Assembly: GCF_021347895.1 (NCBI RefSeq) | Contig: NC_067118.1 | Coordinates: 41,783,255-41,847,254 of the forward strand | From: Acanthochromis polyacanthus | Taxonomy: Eukaryota > Chordata > Actinopteri > Pomacentridae | Length of the DNA stretch: 64,000 nucleotides | Reading direction: 5' to 3' | In this document: piece by piece, positions 1 to 13,486 of the stretch | How the letters are laid out: the number at the start of each line of letters is the position of its first letter | Position numbering within the stretch: the stretch's first letter is position 1 | Translations under genes and position numbers: made by a program | The notes under the pieces: model-generated | Seen by the model: the letters and a program-made list of their open reading frames with translations, nothing else | Told to the model about the DNA's origin: nothing | Database searches by the model: none

Positions 1-1801
1 TGGGACCAGTCCATTTGGTAGCCAAGATGTAATGCTAGACATGTTTGCTTACAAGTGTGACAAATTAACAGCGGGACGTGCAGCCAGCGAGCTGTGTGCA
101 TTCCCACTAATGAGAAGCAGCGCCAAAGAATAACTATCTGACCACAGGTCGGCACAACAAAGAGACCGCATGTGTTAATGCTCGGTTTTGACAGCAGCCA
201 CTCAAACATCCACCGGTCTCACTTCAGCGAGATCCATGCCAAGAGAAAGCAGGTGGCGCTCGGCCAACAGCGCAGCATGTTTTGAGGACCGATATATGTG
301 GTATCTGGGCCTTGAAGAAAAAGGCAGACACTGTTATAGAATTTGTGGTTTGTAGTTCCGTGTAGCCGCCCCAGTGTTTTTGTATCACAGAGTGAGTCAG
401 TGATACAATCCCACTGTTAAGAATAACAGGCTGAGAGTGAACATAGAGAAATACAGCACAGTTCTGAGTAGAATAATGAACGTTACTCTACAGGGAAATC
501 TAAAGTATTTATATAATCTAGATTCATATCTCATCATCAGCGTTCATGTCCTAGTGTGTTTTGTATTGTGTTAAAGTATTTCTGTAGTTGAGGACAGCAA
601 GATTTTTCTTGTGTGGTTCACTCATGTCTTTGAAACTGTGACTGCCGTAATTAAACAGCTTATACTAGACTGTAATGTGGGAAATAATATAATATATATA
701 AAACTTGTTTGTGTTGTACAGAAAAATATTTTTAGTCATGCTTTGTCTGAGAGAAAAAATGACCTTTGTATCCGCAATATACAAAACGTTTTTTTTTTTT
801 TTTAAAGTTAACTATTTTAGCCAATATCACCCAGCTTTATTTGCAGTGTTACGGTTGCATTAACAGAAATGCCAAATTACAGGTTGAACACAAATGACGA
901 ATTGCAATTTTAGCCACTATATTATATTTAAAACCACAGGCTTGGCTCACAGTGACACTTTACTATTTTCATAACATCATTTCTGTTGCAATAATCAACT
1001 CATGACGTCACATATTCTGGACAATAATGACCGATTACTTCAAGCGTCTAAGAATGCGCAGAGCTGACACTTCTGAAGTGACACGGCTTTCATCATAGCA
1101 CCCAGACAGACATTTGACCTGAGCCCAGTCTGTCAAGACATCCAGCTGTGTCGTCCCTGTAATAACGCTTGACCGCACGCTTCCTGGACATCCCCTCAAA
1201 CATGATGCCATGGCAACTGACATCAACACTGTTCAAACACAAACACACTTTACACTGCTTTGGATGCCTTGAACCCACCACACAGGGGACGCAGGGAGAT
1301 CAAGACCCCAAAGGCGGTGTAACTTTAAACTGGCTGGAGGACATGTAGCCTGAAGGAAATAGGTGGGAAATGCTTCTCCATGTGGGGTAGTACGCAAGAA
1401 GATCCTTAGTTGGTAAAGCGACCCTTTACATGAAGTATCCCCACCAAAGGTGAGCAGCGGCTTGGGAATGGGGGGATTATGACTTTAGGGTGGTGTGAGA
1501 AGCCAAATCTCAGCTACAACAGCTGCTGTTTATTCATCAGAAATGGATTTTGGGGTCCTGGGGTTAGCATAACTGTAGATGGTAATCAGTACCAGCTGTA
1601 ATTACAGACCAGTACATCATACTTGTTTTAGTATTACTCATTATGAAATGCTTCCGAAGGTTCCTTCACACTTTTGAGGATTTTCTAAACCGAGCTGGGG
1701 GTCTACAAATTGAAATAATGTTAAGTAATATGCTTGAAAGGCCCTTTGAGACTAATTAAGAGCACTGCAAATAAACATCAACTGGCATGTTGTAGCCAGG
1801 C

Positions 1802-2473
1802 TAGGGCTGGGCGATATGGCCAAAAAATAGAATCTCGATTTTTTTAGTCATCTTAATAATAATAATACATTTTATTTATAGGCGCCTTTCAAGACACTCA
1901 AGGTCACCGTACAGAGGAAACAGAATAAAAACAGATTCAAAATACACAGTTTAAAACATAAGAATTTTGGACGATTACGATTTTAATGGATTTTTGTTGT
2001 TTCTTTGCGGTCTGTTTGCTATGGCTAGTGCTAGCCATGCCGCACTCCCGTAGCTGCAGCACTCTGCCCATTCTTTAGGATGCCTCTGCTGGAGGTGCTG
2101 AAAGAGGTTAGTTGTGCCGCTACTCTTCGTTTTCACAGTACTTTTTCAAACCTTGCACATGACTGTAGTTTGCTCTGTGTCAGTCTGGTCAAAGCCGAAC
2201 CACTTCCATATAATCGATGGAACATGAGGCCCTTTTTTCGCGACCAACTCTTCGTCTGCTGTTCTGTCCACCATGACGGGGGTGTGAGTGTTTTGGCGGA
2301 AGGAGATGAGAGGCGGAAGCAAACGCCAGTGCACAAGTCGTGAAAGGCAGAAGAAGAATCTGTATTGTTATATATTTAAGCTCGCCTCGATTTTACGATT
2401 TGGCAAATTTTCAAATCGTCAGGTTTTAAAAGGGAGAATTAATCGAATTAATTTGATTTATCGCCCAGCCCTA
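1802..2473. mobile_element. non-autonomous hAT-type transposon (MITE), 672 bp
   Basis: The ends are inverted copies: TAGGGCTGGGCGATA on the left and its complement, TATCGCCCAGCCCTA with one base of slippage, on the right. The element is flanked by a perfect 8-bp duplication AGCCAGGC (1794-1801 and 2474-2481), the target-site length of hAT transposases. No transposase frame is present, so it would need one supplied in trans. It lies in wrap73 intron 3. Confidence 0.85.
1866..1970. repeat. retroposon 3'-tail-like segment nested in the MITE
   Basis: A segment with the phrase TTTATTTATAGGCGCC followed by CTTTCAAGACACTCAAGG resembles the conserved tails of fish LINE or SINE families, which often contain 'tttattta-tagcgcctttcaa'. 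It sits just inside the left end of the hAT MITE, so it is either a nested insertion or captured sequence. The family is not assigned. Confidence 0.4.
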
Positions 2474-4716
2474 AGCCAGGCTGACAAAATGGGGCAAATT
2501 TCAGTCACTACACCTCTACACATCCATTTAGTATCTATTAGCAAGTATTCAAAACAATAAAACCACAGAATTAGGGAACATTCCCAGCAGGACGGCCCAT
2601 GGGCAACATGATAACCACGATCAGCTGTAGACGACACTTACTGACAGCAACCTGGAATAAAACTCATCCATCAGCCATTCCTGTTGCACACCGAGCCGAG
2701 TGTGAGAGAATGGGCAAGTGCATTTGATGCCATATAGGCCTATCTGTCAGCAGAGGATTAGCCTGTAGGCATTCCACATAGAAAGCCATCTCAAACCAAT
2801 ATAGCCTATTCCTCCTGTTACAGCCTCATGATTCTACCAAGGAACTGGAGCCGCTCGCAGCCCCGCATAGGGGACGGACCGGCTATTGTCCCATGCTGCA
2901 GCGCATCAGCTGTCTGCATTTACAGTTTACAGTCCAGTAGCGTTGATGCCAACAATGATACACGTTAGCAAGGCTCCAGCTGCACCAGCCAAGAATGCTA
3001 GCTAATCCGACCCCAACAATGCAAAAACCATTAGAGAAGTCAAGCTCAGCAATGCCCTTGGCTGGAGTTTTTCCACGCTCAGTTCATCACCCCTCAGTTG
3101 GTAAAGGAAGATTATCGTAGATGTGCGAGTGGCATTTCGCAAGGTCCTAAGATAAATGATTGGAATTCGAATCGGAGGCAACTTACGTAAAAGTGTCACA
3201 ATACATGGGCTTGGTTCCAGCAATGTGACAGCTGTGTTTTAAGTAAAACAAAGCAGCTGAAAACTGACGTGTCTTTAAGCCTTTCACAGCATTTCTATCT
3301 GGAAGGAAATGGATGGATGTAGCTACCCCTAAAACCTCCATTAGCACCAGAGGCCAACATGCCATCATTTCCCTAATGCCGTGTCAGCTGTGAGCTCATA
3401 AATTGTAGTGTGCCTTCATTATAGATGTATCTGAAGAGAATCAGGCTGTAGTTAAACAAAACAAAGACACACGCAGAGCCAACTAAGCAGATTTACTGAC
3501 ACGTAGACAGACAAACACATACACAGAGGCATGATCCACACCGCAGGCAGCTGTCCCTAAACAAGTTAATATAGCAGGCTGTTTATGAGTGAGGCTGAAA
3601 TTTAAGCCTGACATGAACACCCGCCTGGCACGGCCTTAATGAAATCTTGGGCTGGGGTGAAGGTAAGTTCAGTGGGCTCCTTGGCAATGTCATAACAAGT
3701 GACCACTTTTCCTGTTAATTTTGTTTCGCAATCTCAAACCGCAAAAGGATGCTCAGTAAGTTGAGTTAAAGCTTCTCACTTCTCAGAGAAGCGAATAACT
3801 GCACGTTTTTGAATCCACAGAAGCACAGATAAGAGATGTTGTGTTGTGAATCGCCATAAAAAGCTAAGGCTGGTAAACCATTAAAAAAAAATAGATGCGG
3901 CTTTAAAACAGTCTGGCCATGACAGAGTAACCACAGCAGCAGTCCAAGTCTGAACAATAATCATATCCAGCTACAGCTTCACCTGTCAGAGCAGCAGCAG
4001 CTGTGCTCACAGCAGTGGCCGTGTTCTGTCCGAGATCGGCCTTTTAAAATTAGTAATGAGCAACAAAGGCATCATGTAAAGCATCACAGCATCTCTGTTT
4101 TCCGCAGTAAGGCAGTGTACTACAAGTGGACCAACACTCCGGTTTATCGGTGACAGAAGAAACGCAAAGCTTAGTGTGAGGGAAAGCGAAAGTTAGGCAA
4201 AAGATGATCTAAGGGAACGGAAAGGAAGTGTAAGATTATGGAAAAGGTATTGCAAGGGCCTGTAAAAGCACTGAAAAGTAAAACAAAAGTTATCCAGAAT
4301 AAAAGATCCCCATTGTGATATTTTAGGAGTTTTGCAGAAATATTAATAATATTAAGGTATGTTATCTGTTGCCTGAAAGCTCCAGTGTTTTCTCAGAGCC
4401 CTTTACTAGAAATATTAATTTGGAGTGGTTAGCCTGGGCAGAATTCATGCAGTCATCAATTTATTTACAATTTACCATCAATAATGTAGCTTAAAGGTTA
4501 GACTTTTGTTAATGAAGCAGTGTCATTATCTGACCTCTGTAGATCACTTTCCTCTGAAACCATTGCTTCTGGATTGCCCAGTTCTAAGAAACTTTCAATT
4601 CTTGGCGACTTTAAAATATCCAGAAAGCAACGGCTACCTTAAAGGTGGGTGAAACAAGTCCCACAAAAAATCTGAAGAGGTGCTTACAGATAGCAGTGGT
4701 ATTGGGCTGCAAGCAC

Positions 4717-4858
4717 TAGGGCTGGCCCGAATAGTGGTTTCTGGCCTCCGAATTTTTGGGCCTCATTAAAGACGAATATTCGGATACCAAAATTAATATC
4801 CGGATAGTGCCGTAGCGAACGAATATTCGGATTTTCGGGATATCCGGGTCCAGCCCTA
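4717..4858. mobile_element. short hAT-type MITE, 142 bp
   Basis: It starts TAGGGCTGG and ends CCAGCCCTA. Flanking 8-mers GCAAGCAC (4709-4716) and GCAACCAC (4859-4866) match at 7 of 8 positions, as expected of an aged hAT target duplication. The interior contains repeated 'gaatattcgga' words. The terminal TAGGGCTGG is shared with the 672-bp MITE at 1802, so both may have been moved by the same transposase group. Confidence 0.75.
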
Positions 4859-6156
4859 GCAACCACCACCTCATTTTTAATATAATCTGCGTACTAAATT
4901 CTACATTAGTACAGGTTAATAAAATGCACATTGATTCATGCGCAAAGTCATTAAACCACTTGATTTATTGGAAGCATTCACAAAAAATAACAGAAGTCTA
5001 CTTTTTTAAGATGTACGTTGAAGGAAAAAATGTCAACACTAAAACATTTAGGAAAACAAGCACTTTTAACACTGAACCTTCAACAGTGTCCCCACATGTG
5101 CTCAAAGATCAGATGACTGAAAGTGAATTCACGCGCTGACTGACTTCAGCTGTACTGTTCTGTGCAGATGCCATGTCTCCTCAGGGAAAGAAACTGCATT
5201 CTTTTCCATCCCGTTCCTTTTTTTGGCAGATTCAGACAGACACAAAGCGGTCATGCCACAGACATCTTGCACTCTCTGCACCCGTCTCCAGACCAGACAC
5301 AGTAGTATGCTGGGCCACAACACCTGTCAAGTGATTCCTGGAGTCAGGTTCAGCGTGACAGACGTGCCCCCCCCCGACAACACATGCTTAGTATGGAGTG
5401 AATGTAAAACAGGAATTATGAGGCAAAGACATCTTTATTAGTCTGATTGTAGACTTGCATAAACTACACCAAACATCTCTTAACTATCCTGAGCTGTGCA
5501 AACGGAAAAGTCTACAGTACTTTTAACATATTATTCATTTCAAGTATCTAATGGAATGGAATGAAATCTCTCTGGTAGCACATATGTAGATGTGAATCAC
5601 TGTTCTGTCAAAGGAAGTGAGAATGAAACAATTTTCAGTAGTCTCACCTACCACCGAGTAGTAATTCTGTTTTACTGAAATAAACTGAAAACTAACTAAT
5701 AGACTTGACCTACTCTTACAGTTAGTGTGAACCAAGATTAGAGTCTGGGCTCTTCACTTTTGTATCCATCACAGACACATGCTATGTCAATTATATTTTA
5801 TTAACGTTGTCTGGATCACAGTTTGCCAACTGTAAAATGTAACCCTCATCATATATCATGGTCACAGATTTATTTTTTTTAAAGACAGATTTCCTTATTG
5901 ATCCGTGTAACATTTGGATGCTCCTTGTATCTTCATAATGACAAAGAAAAAAGGGTCTCAAACTTTTATTATCCAGATTTTTTGATTAGCTTCCAAATTG
6001 ACCATTTTTTTCTCAGTTTTATTTGCAATTGTTCACATTTGGGTTGCTGCTGGATATTATTTTTTTCAATTATAATAATATAAAATTACTCAATATTTTC
6101 ATTTTCTGCATTTTCCACTTGTGGCCGGCCTTACAGCCATCCAAGCAGTAGCCTAC

Positions 6157-6412
6157 TGTATAGCACATCTGACCATGCAATGTTTTTCATTGATAAAATT
6201 TGAGAGACTACGTATCGACTATAGAATCCTACACCCTCTGGACTGGCTCAAAAAGGTATTTCAAGGCTGCTGCTATGTTTAATCTGGACCGCTATAACAA
6301 TACATTGACCAGAAGCTTCGGTCCGTGAGTAATGTTTACATACGTCTCCTAACTGTCCCAAAAGCAGGCCAGTCAATAAATTATTGCATGGTCAGATGTA
6401 CTATATATGCAA
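6157..6412. repeat. imperfect inverted repeat
   Basis: The word GCACATCTGACCATGCAAT near 6163-6181 returns in inverted form near 6387-6405 (complement reads GTACATCTGACCATGCAAT). Similarity continues outwards with CCAAGCAGT on both arms. Arms are about 45 bp with mismatches and the loop is about 190 bp. It could be the ends of a small DNA element or a fold-back left by two insertions; no clear target duplication was seen. Confidence 0.5.
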
Positions 6413-6509
6413 TGCCACCGCACTGCTTGGCCCAGAATGGGAATGGTGTTGTCCAACCGAAAGTGCAGAACAAAGAACTGACCAATTTGAATTTGTCAAA
6501 TCATTGAGA

Positions 6510-7155
6510 AGGAGGTTCCTCTCAATCCAAAGTTATGCTTACTGAATATTTTTCCTGATGACTTTGTGACCTCCAAGAATGAAAAATCTCTACTAAGTAT
6601 CTGTTTTTTGGAGGCTAAAAGATGTATAGCCAGTTCATGGAAAAGGGATAAACCTTGTACCACCTCACAATGGTTAAAGGGGAAGTCTTTTTATTTGGCT
6701 CTAGAAAAGATCAGTTTATCCTCTAAAAATAAGCTTGACAAGTTTTGGAAGATATGGAAAGTTTTTTGTAATTTCCTTGAGCAAACGGACGTCAGGGTTG
6801 ATGGCTGGAATGATGATCTGACCTGAAGTCTCTCATCTTTCCATTGTGTTTTATTTTAGTATTATAAATGTTTAAACTTATGTACATGTATGTGTGTGGG
6901 TGGATGGTAATATGTGTATACTATTATTATTTTTATTTGTATTTATTTATTTTTATTAGTATTATTAATGTAATAATTTACTTTTCTTTGTATACCACTT
7001 CTAATGATTTTTTATCTACTTTATTCTTTTTTCCCCTCTTTCTTTTTCATCATTACTGCTATTGTTATTGCTTATATGTGCCTTCATGTTCTGTGTCGTT
7101 TGTTGTTGGTAAAATTGCAAAATGCGCAATAAATATATGTTTTTTTTAAAAAAGA
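6510..7155 (+). mobile_element. 5'-truncated L1-like LINE: ORF2 C-terminus and 3' end
   Basis: A plus-strand frame at 6566-6823 encodes an ORF2-type C-terminal segment with the pattern 'SSWKRDKPCTTSQWL', then 'FYLALEKISLSSKNKLDKF' and 'WKIWKVF'. This is the Trp/Lys-rich end seen in fish L1-clade reverse-transcriptase proteins. It is followed by an AT-rich 3' UTR ending 'gcaataaatatatg' and an A-rich tract at about 7140-7155. The 5' part, including the reverse-transcriptase core, is absent, so the copy is dead. The assignment to L1 is from memory of the protein pattern. Confidence 0.6.
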
Positions 7156-9964
7156 ATATTGAATATTATTTTATATTTTTGTTAAAAAATGGAATTCTGA
7201 GGCAAGAACCCAAATATGATCAATGAGACACCTTTGTTATTATTATTTGTGATGTAATTGTAAAATAATGGGTAATGTAAGCTTCAAACCCACTTTTAAC
7301 AAAAAAAAGGCAACATTTACCTTTAAAAAAAACAGTTTAGGTAAAAGTAAACATGAGCATTGGCCGATTTATAGATATAAAATTTTATTTTTTTTAAACT
7401 CTCAACATCAGCTTTGAAAGTACAAAGACGGGGCGTAAACACGTAGATTGATTTATGGCACACATTGACACGAGGGCCAAAAACAGCACCAGTCTAGTGG
7501 CCTCTAACTGTGAACAGGACCCATAACAAAAGTTTATAAGCAGGCAAAGGACAGAAATGGAATGCACCAAAAATAATCTCCTTCATAAAACTGTACACGT
7601 GCACTTCTTCATGCAATTATAAACATAAATCACATCATCAACTTTCAAGTATCCACACGAGAACAAGCCTTATATTCTGCCCACTACAAGTGCAAAAGCA
7701 TGAATACCGATCTGCACGTGGAAGACGACAGCTACACGACTGCTGGCTGCACAGTCGATTCAACGAACGATGAAAATCTGACAATTCCTGAAATTAGAAG
7801 CCAAGAAGCACAACGTTGCTGATGATCGTCTGCTAATATGTACATGTCTGATGAAACCACACTCACAGATTTTTATAGTGGATATGAGTGCAGATGGAGG
7901 AGAGGTGTGTGGAGAGGAGTTGAGGTGGAGAAGGTGCAGAGTGTTTTGCAGCTGGCTAGCACTGTGTCTCTGGTGTGTTCCTATCATGCACCTTTATGCG
8001 AATGCAGTATGAAAATAATGTAAAAATCACACTTGGTAACAAATGTACAGTAGTATAGTGTTACCTTCTACCAATTATGCATAATGTGGATGCACTCTGG
8101 TTTACATGTCTCTAACTTATAAATAACTGCTGCTGATGCCAAAGTCAATACAGTAATTCTGGATGAAAATCATGGAAATGTGAGCTCAGCTATCAGAGGC
8201 TGCCACCAAAATTAATGCATGCTGGCATCCTCCTTTCTTTTCAGCAGCACTACGATGCATTTGTTAACTGACTGCACAGGAGTGTGGGCTGCTTTGCACT
8301 ATTTAGGACTGGGAATGCGGTGATAAGCCAGAAGTCGATGGAATCACTGCAGTCAGCTGTAAGCGGATAATAAGTAACGGCTCAACAATAAATCACACAT
8401 GTAAATGGTTTTGTGATGTTAGTCTGCCTGTGTCTTATACAACAGATAGCTGGTTATGGAATAATTGGTGTCTTACTACAAACACTATAAACCCCAACTG
8501 GCAGGAATATGTTTAAATAAGAGATGGTGGTATGAAGGAAAATGCAATATATGTAAGCATCATTAGGATAACTTCTATTTCAAACATCAAAACGTTAAAA
8601 ATGTACGCAAACAGTTTCCATCAAGTTTGTTCTTATGAAATCCCAACTTTTCCATAGGAAGCTGCCGACACAAACCTTGCCAGCAAGTTGATTTCTCGCG
8701 ATATTTGTGAGTTCACAAATCTCTCAAGAAAAGATATTGTGGAGTACTATCAAGTACTACACAATTATTAATCCAGCTATTGCCAGGTTATGCCTACACC
8801 TGTTTCGGGCCCCACTTTTGGGTACATGACCGTTACAAATGAGACCCCACCTCAGATCAAGTTCAAACCTCCTGTTGCATAGCTTTATGGTGGCTATACA
8901 GTGAGGAGTGAACTTTGATCAAAACTTCTGCTCAAAATAAGAATAGAAGAAGTTACATCTGCCGTTTTTCTTGAGTGGAAGCTACTTTTAGTCGCTTGCT
9001 TGCTTCTACAGTGTGATCTGGGATTTATATCACAGCATGGCAACTACAGATTTCACAGAATGAAAGACGTGTGACCAAATTTGACTGTTTTATTTAATAA
9101 TAGTAGATTTATGGCACAATATACACTGAGCAGTTCAGTCAGGATACATTTTACTTTTTTATTTAAAAAATACTGATTTTAAGGTGAATAATGAATTATT
9201 TTAAGGAAGTAAGGAATTAGTTGTGAAGTAAAATAAAATGGGATGGGGACTGTGAGAGTAGATGATTTGGAAAATCTAGACACCATGTATTTTGTATATC
9301 ATTATTGTTATTATTTCTGTCCTTTTTTTATTATTATGATTATTATTATGTATTCAGTTTGTTTTATTGTCTTTTTATTGTGGAATTTCATTTTGTTATT
9401 ATAAGGCAATAGTTTTGAAGTACAATTAATGTGTTTGTTCTACTGTTCTGTTATTTTAATGTTCTAAAAAGCAATAAAAAGTGAATTACAAAAAAAAAAA
9501 AACACATACTATTCAGACTTTGACAGACTTGTTGACTTGTTTATAGAACTGTTGCCTGACTACATCTTTATATCGCCGTTTTTATCATTTTTCCTTCACT
9601 GTTTACAATTGTGATATTTTTATGAGCACTAAAACATCATTAAAAGGACTCGCTGCCAAAGAAAATACCAGACCTACATCGGAAGGGCAGATATACATTG
9701 CACCCATGCTCCAGAGGTAGTTGAGAGCCATGTATGACAGGACGCTAACAGGAGGGGAGCTATGAAATCAGGCTGAATACATGCCGCAGGTGGGGGCAGG
9801 AGGGGGGACGTAGGGGCGGTCAAGAAAGGCTCTGGTGTCTGGCTATTTTCAGGACCCCCCTTCCTTACGGGCCAGCAACAGTTGAAACCAGACGAGCATA
9901 TGCATAAACACACTTCCATGTGCATGAATGCACGTACACACGCACAAACCGACTTCACACTTAC

Positions 9965-11612
9965 ATGGAACTCGGTGGTGTTGAGAATGTGACGTCCGTC
10001 TGGACTCCAGCGTGAGGAGACTAGTCCTATTGAGCCCTCATCAATCTTGCAGTGCCAGTCTGGCTGTTCCAGAGACCACACCTGAAGAACAAGGCAGAGA
10101 AGAGGGAGAGTGACGGAAGGACAGCAATCAGCCAGCATTGATGACATCCTTCATGCTCGTCCTGCTTCCTCCTCAACTTAATTTCGAACAGTAAGAAACA
10201 CTCAAGAATCAGAAACCATGAAAGACTGGCGCTGGATACCCCTTCAAAGGTAAGCTACTTGCATTATGATGGACATGAAACTGAAATTACACAAGTTTGG
10301 AAAACTGGTCACCACTGTAGTAATAATTACGGCAACTTAGCATTCATTTCTTTTTATAGAGAGATTTAAATTAATTCAAAAGTAGGACATCATCTAAATA
10401 AATAAGAATGAATAGGACTATTTTTATATATTTCAGCCTTCAAAAATAAAGAGGACCCACTGATTAAAAAAAAGAAGGCAGGAGCAATAAACAGCATAGT
10501 TCTAGATTAAATGAAATGACAGATGGTGAATGCATTCAGGCAACATAATGTAAATGAATGATAACTGTATGTGTTGAAACACTAATTTCTCCTGTATCTC
10601 TGCGTTAAATGCTGAATTTCATTTGAGACAGCATTCTCTAGCTCTGACGTGAATCACTTTACGTGTTTGTGTGGTCTCGATATTTAATCCAAGCCAGAAC
10701 ACAAAGAATATATACAATCAGTTTAACAGTTTAAACACACACTTAAGCCCCCAGTGAGGTTTATTCATATAGAACAAAGTCTAAAGCTTAAAGATACATG
10801 CAGAATTTGACATTTTTCTCAATCCAAGTGGCTCTGCCGTGTCGCAAAGTGCTGTTCAAGATGTTGAGAAAGATTTTAATAACTTGACCATTTTTTAAAA
10901 AAAGGAAACAAAATGTAAGTTTTGCGATTTTCGTATCTTAAGTAGCTACACAAAATTTACTCAAACTTACAACACTAACAGTTAAGATGCAGAACATTTA
11001 TTATTTTTGCATTTGAATACAGAATTTCTCAGTTGGGGGGAATTATTGGCACTGTCAGTAAATGCCTTTTAATACTTCATTGGCACACATTGAGCACAAA
11101 TAAAATCCAGACAGCACTGCTCCCTTCAGTATCAAATTTATAATTATACTCTATGAAGACAAGACTCCATAAAACATTTTTTAAAAGGAAAACTTATTGT
11201 ATCACCATGAAGTCTTAAATGGGCAGACTGATCGCCTGCTTTTACACCACATGCCGAGTCCTCTTTTCACAACCTACCTGCACCAGTCCTCTGTTGTACA
11301 TGGCACAGAGAATAAACAGAGAGTCAGAAGACCACTCCATGTGAGATACTTGGTCCAGGCATGTGTACAGCTGCAGGATCTGCAAGGTGCTCACATCTCG
11401 CACCACCAGCCTGTACTGCACACAGGTAGCCTGATGAGAGCAGCAGAAAAGAACAAGACCGCCTTCATTTTCATCCTTGGGAACAGAGTAATATTTCTGC
11501 TGCATTATGTAACTCAACCACAGCATTACAAAGAAACACTTACCAAATACTTTCCATCTGGGGAAACTTTACAAAGCTGGTTGGTTTGCTTGAAGACTTC
11601 AGAGAAATTCAT
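9965..11612 (-). CDS. wrap73: WRAP73 (WDR8-like) WD-repeat protein, 5' part, partial
   Basis: Three minus-strand coding exons join in frame: 11612-11544 (23 codons from ATG, starting [12 protein letters not shown]), 11430-11278 (51 codons, including '[20 protein letters not shown]') and 10081-9965 (39 codons, including '[17 protein letters not shown]' and '[15 protein letters not shown]'). All junctions are phase 0 with GT-AG borders. The protein sequence closely matches the start of human WRAP73, a WD40 protein that in man binds the centriolar satellite protein SSX2IP at centrosomes and spindle poles. The 113 residues visible cover the N-terminus and first WD repeats. The remaining three quarters would lie left of the window. 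The first coding exon probably begins at 11625, after an AG acceptor, with a short 5' UTR. Confidence 0.88.
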
Positions 11613-11957
11613 CTTACAATCACAACTGTTCCTTTACGAGAAAAAAAAATGCCGTTATTATTATTGCAGTTTAAAAAAATATATACATAATTTCATTTTT
11701 TAAAATGTTAAACCCTAACCTGTGAGGTGGTCTCCATCAAGATCACATTAGGACCAAAGTGATTGTAAAATATCACGCACCTTACAGAGTTTACACAACT
11801 GTTCTCTTACTACTTGTCACTTTAAATCATGGTGTCTCGAAATGTGTATAAACACATTTAAAATTTCTTTAGATTATAAAATTCAGAGTGTTTTTTATAG
11901 CATTGTGCAGCAAGTTTTTCAGAGTATACACTAAACTTTAATGTTGCTAATCTGCTT

Positions 11958-12462
11958 GTCTTGTCTTTTTGTTATATGTAAGCTGCTCAACACTTGTCAC
12001 TTTTTGTCTCATTTTTGTCATGTTTCGATTTTTTTGTCCCTTTGTAAGTTTTTTCGTCAAATTTTCTGTCTCTGTTTTGTTTTGTGTCATTTGTCTAATT
12101 TTTTGTAATTTTGCGTTTCGTTTTTGTCATTTTGCGTCTCATTTTTTAAACACTGTCATGTTTTTGTTGTTTTTTATTTTGTCATACTTTTGTCGTTTTG
12201 ATCATAAAGTGAAATACTAGATTGTTCAGTTCCAAACACCTGGGACTAAATGTTTTCTTCCTTTGTAGACACTCTGATCTGCAAGTTGTAATGTGTAAAT
12301 TATAAAGTCAGACATAATATTGCTGAAATTTCACTTATTTTTCTTCAGAAATATCAGGTTGTTCGTAACAATTGGAAAAAGACAGTTCCTTAAATGTGAA
12401 CATTTTCAGAATGTAGTTTTTTGTAGTAATACAAAGGAAAAATTTGGAGTTTGACACCTCTG
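11958..12462 (+). mobile_element. hAT-type MITE with internal TTTTGTC minisatellite, deleted copy
   Basis: An imperfect tandem array of short units built on 'ttttgtc' and 'tttgtctc' (about 11958-12205) is followed by a unique segment ('gatcataaagtgaaatactagattgttcag') and ends GTTTGACACCTCTG at 12462. The same order of blocks occurs at 40254-41388 and, inverted, at 33985-34796. Compared with those copies, this one lacks its left terminus and about 90 bp just inside the right terminus. It lies in the 5' UTR intron of wrap73. Confidence 0.65.
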
Positions 12463-12963
12463 ATCAATCTATACTAATTTTCCTGCCTACGACTCTTCCA
12501 ACCTAATGCAGTTTTCAAATATTAACACTTGATGGCGCCATATGCCCAACAAATAGCCTCGTTTCACCCAGGAGGCATATTGATTAAGCAGACACACAAA
12601 CAGTTTGTTCTCTCATAACACGAGTCATTACGTATGGAAATTACTGATCTGCATTTAGTCTGTCTGATAGCAATACGTCAACAGAGAGAATGAGCAACAA
12701 GTCGCTAACTTAAGTTAGCCTAACGAGCTGACTCGCAATTCTAATAAGCAACTGGAGCAAAATAAAGCCTCCATTAACAGTTCTACTCTTAAATCCAACA
12801 TATTTAACCAGTGGACACGGAAAAGCGAGCACTGCATGCTAACGGTAAACTTAGTTGCTCGGCTAGCTGTCACTGGGTTCACCGCTAGCATACAAAGCTA
12901 CCAACAAGTTAGCAGGCTACGTTAGCAACCCGTCAAAACTCTACTATCAAAGGCAACACTTAC

Positions 12964-13180
12964 TTCTAACGGCAATTGTGCTGTTTGCGTCGATTAATGG
13001 GAAACTCGAAAAGTCCCACAAGCCATTCAGATGGCGTTTTTTCTCCTCATGACTGCCTTCGGGGTGCAAACACTGTTCTGTATCTAACTGTTGGGACTTT
13101 ATTTGTATGGATCATGACAACGCACCGCTGTTGTCCAATCAGCGTCTGTCTGTAACGCGTTGCATCTCGGGAAACGCAGT
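12964..13180. promoter_or_regulatory. wrap73: wrap73 5' non-coding exon and head-to-head promoter
   Basis: Reading the minus strand, GTTAGAA is followed by GTAAGTGT, a strong donor that ends a candidate 5' UTR exon at 12964. Upstream of it, on the plus strand, are TTGTCCAATCAGC (a CCAAT box at 13134-13138), several CpGs and CGGGAAA near 13170, which is E2F-like. No TATA box was seen. In man WRAP73 and TP73 are divergently transcribed from neighbouring promoters; the same arrangement is inferred here. Start sites are not determinable from sequence alone. Confidence 0.5.
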
Positions 13181-13486
13181 TTTTATGTTTTGCGTTCTGC
13201 GTGTGTTAGATTGTGTGTGTGTGTGCACCGAATTAGTACAAACCCATAGGTGTCAGTGTTTTATTTTTATTACAGACTATTTAGCTTGGAATTTAGCAGT
13301 TTGGTGAATATTGGGAGCGTTTTGATATATTTTCCTTAATCTAAACTCTATCCTGTTATTTCATTCTAAATCACTTTAAGGGTGGTGTAAAGATCCCAGA
13401 AACATATCTTACAGCCTCAAGACTTAACACTTTGATTCGTTCTTTAATCCCCTAACATTTTGTCTCTACTGAGGTGAAAAAAAAGG

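Larger units (their letters stand above)
1..9964 (-). other. wrap73: wrap73 intron 3 (partial), mostly non-coding
   Basis: The third wrap73 coding exon ends at 9965 with a good minus-strand donor, and I could not find a following WD-repeat exon on the minus strand down to position 1. The rest of the gene (most of a protein that is about 460 residues in man) is therefore probably beyond the left edge. Open frames here are short and resemble nothing known. The stretch holds two hAT-type MITEs, an L1-like tail, a fold-back repeat and an A-tailed AT-rich block at about 9300-9500. I skimmed rather than aligned, so a short exon could have been missed. Confidence 0.55.

Noticed and set aside
9674..10147. 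A continuous 157-codon minus-strand gene at 9674-10147
   Set aside because: Only the middle 39 codons (10081-9965) are WRAP73 sequence; both flanks read through intron past clear acceptor and donor sites.
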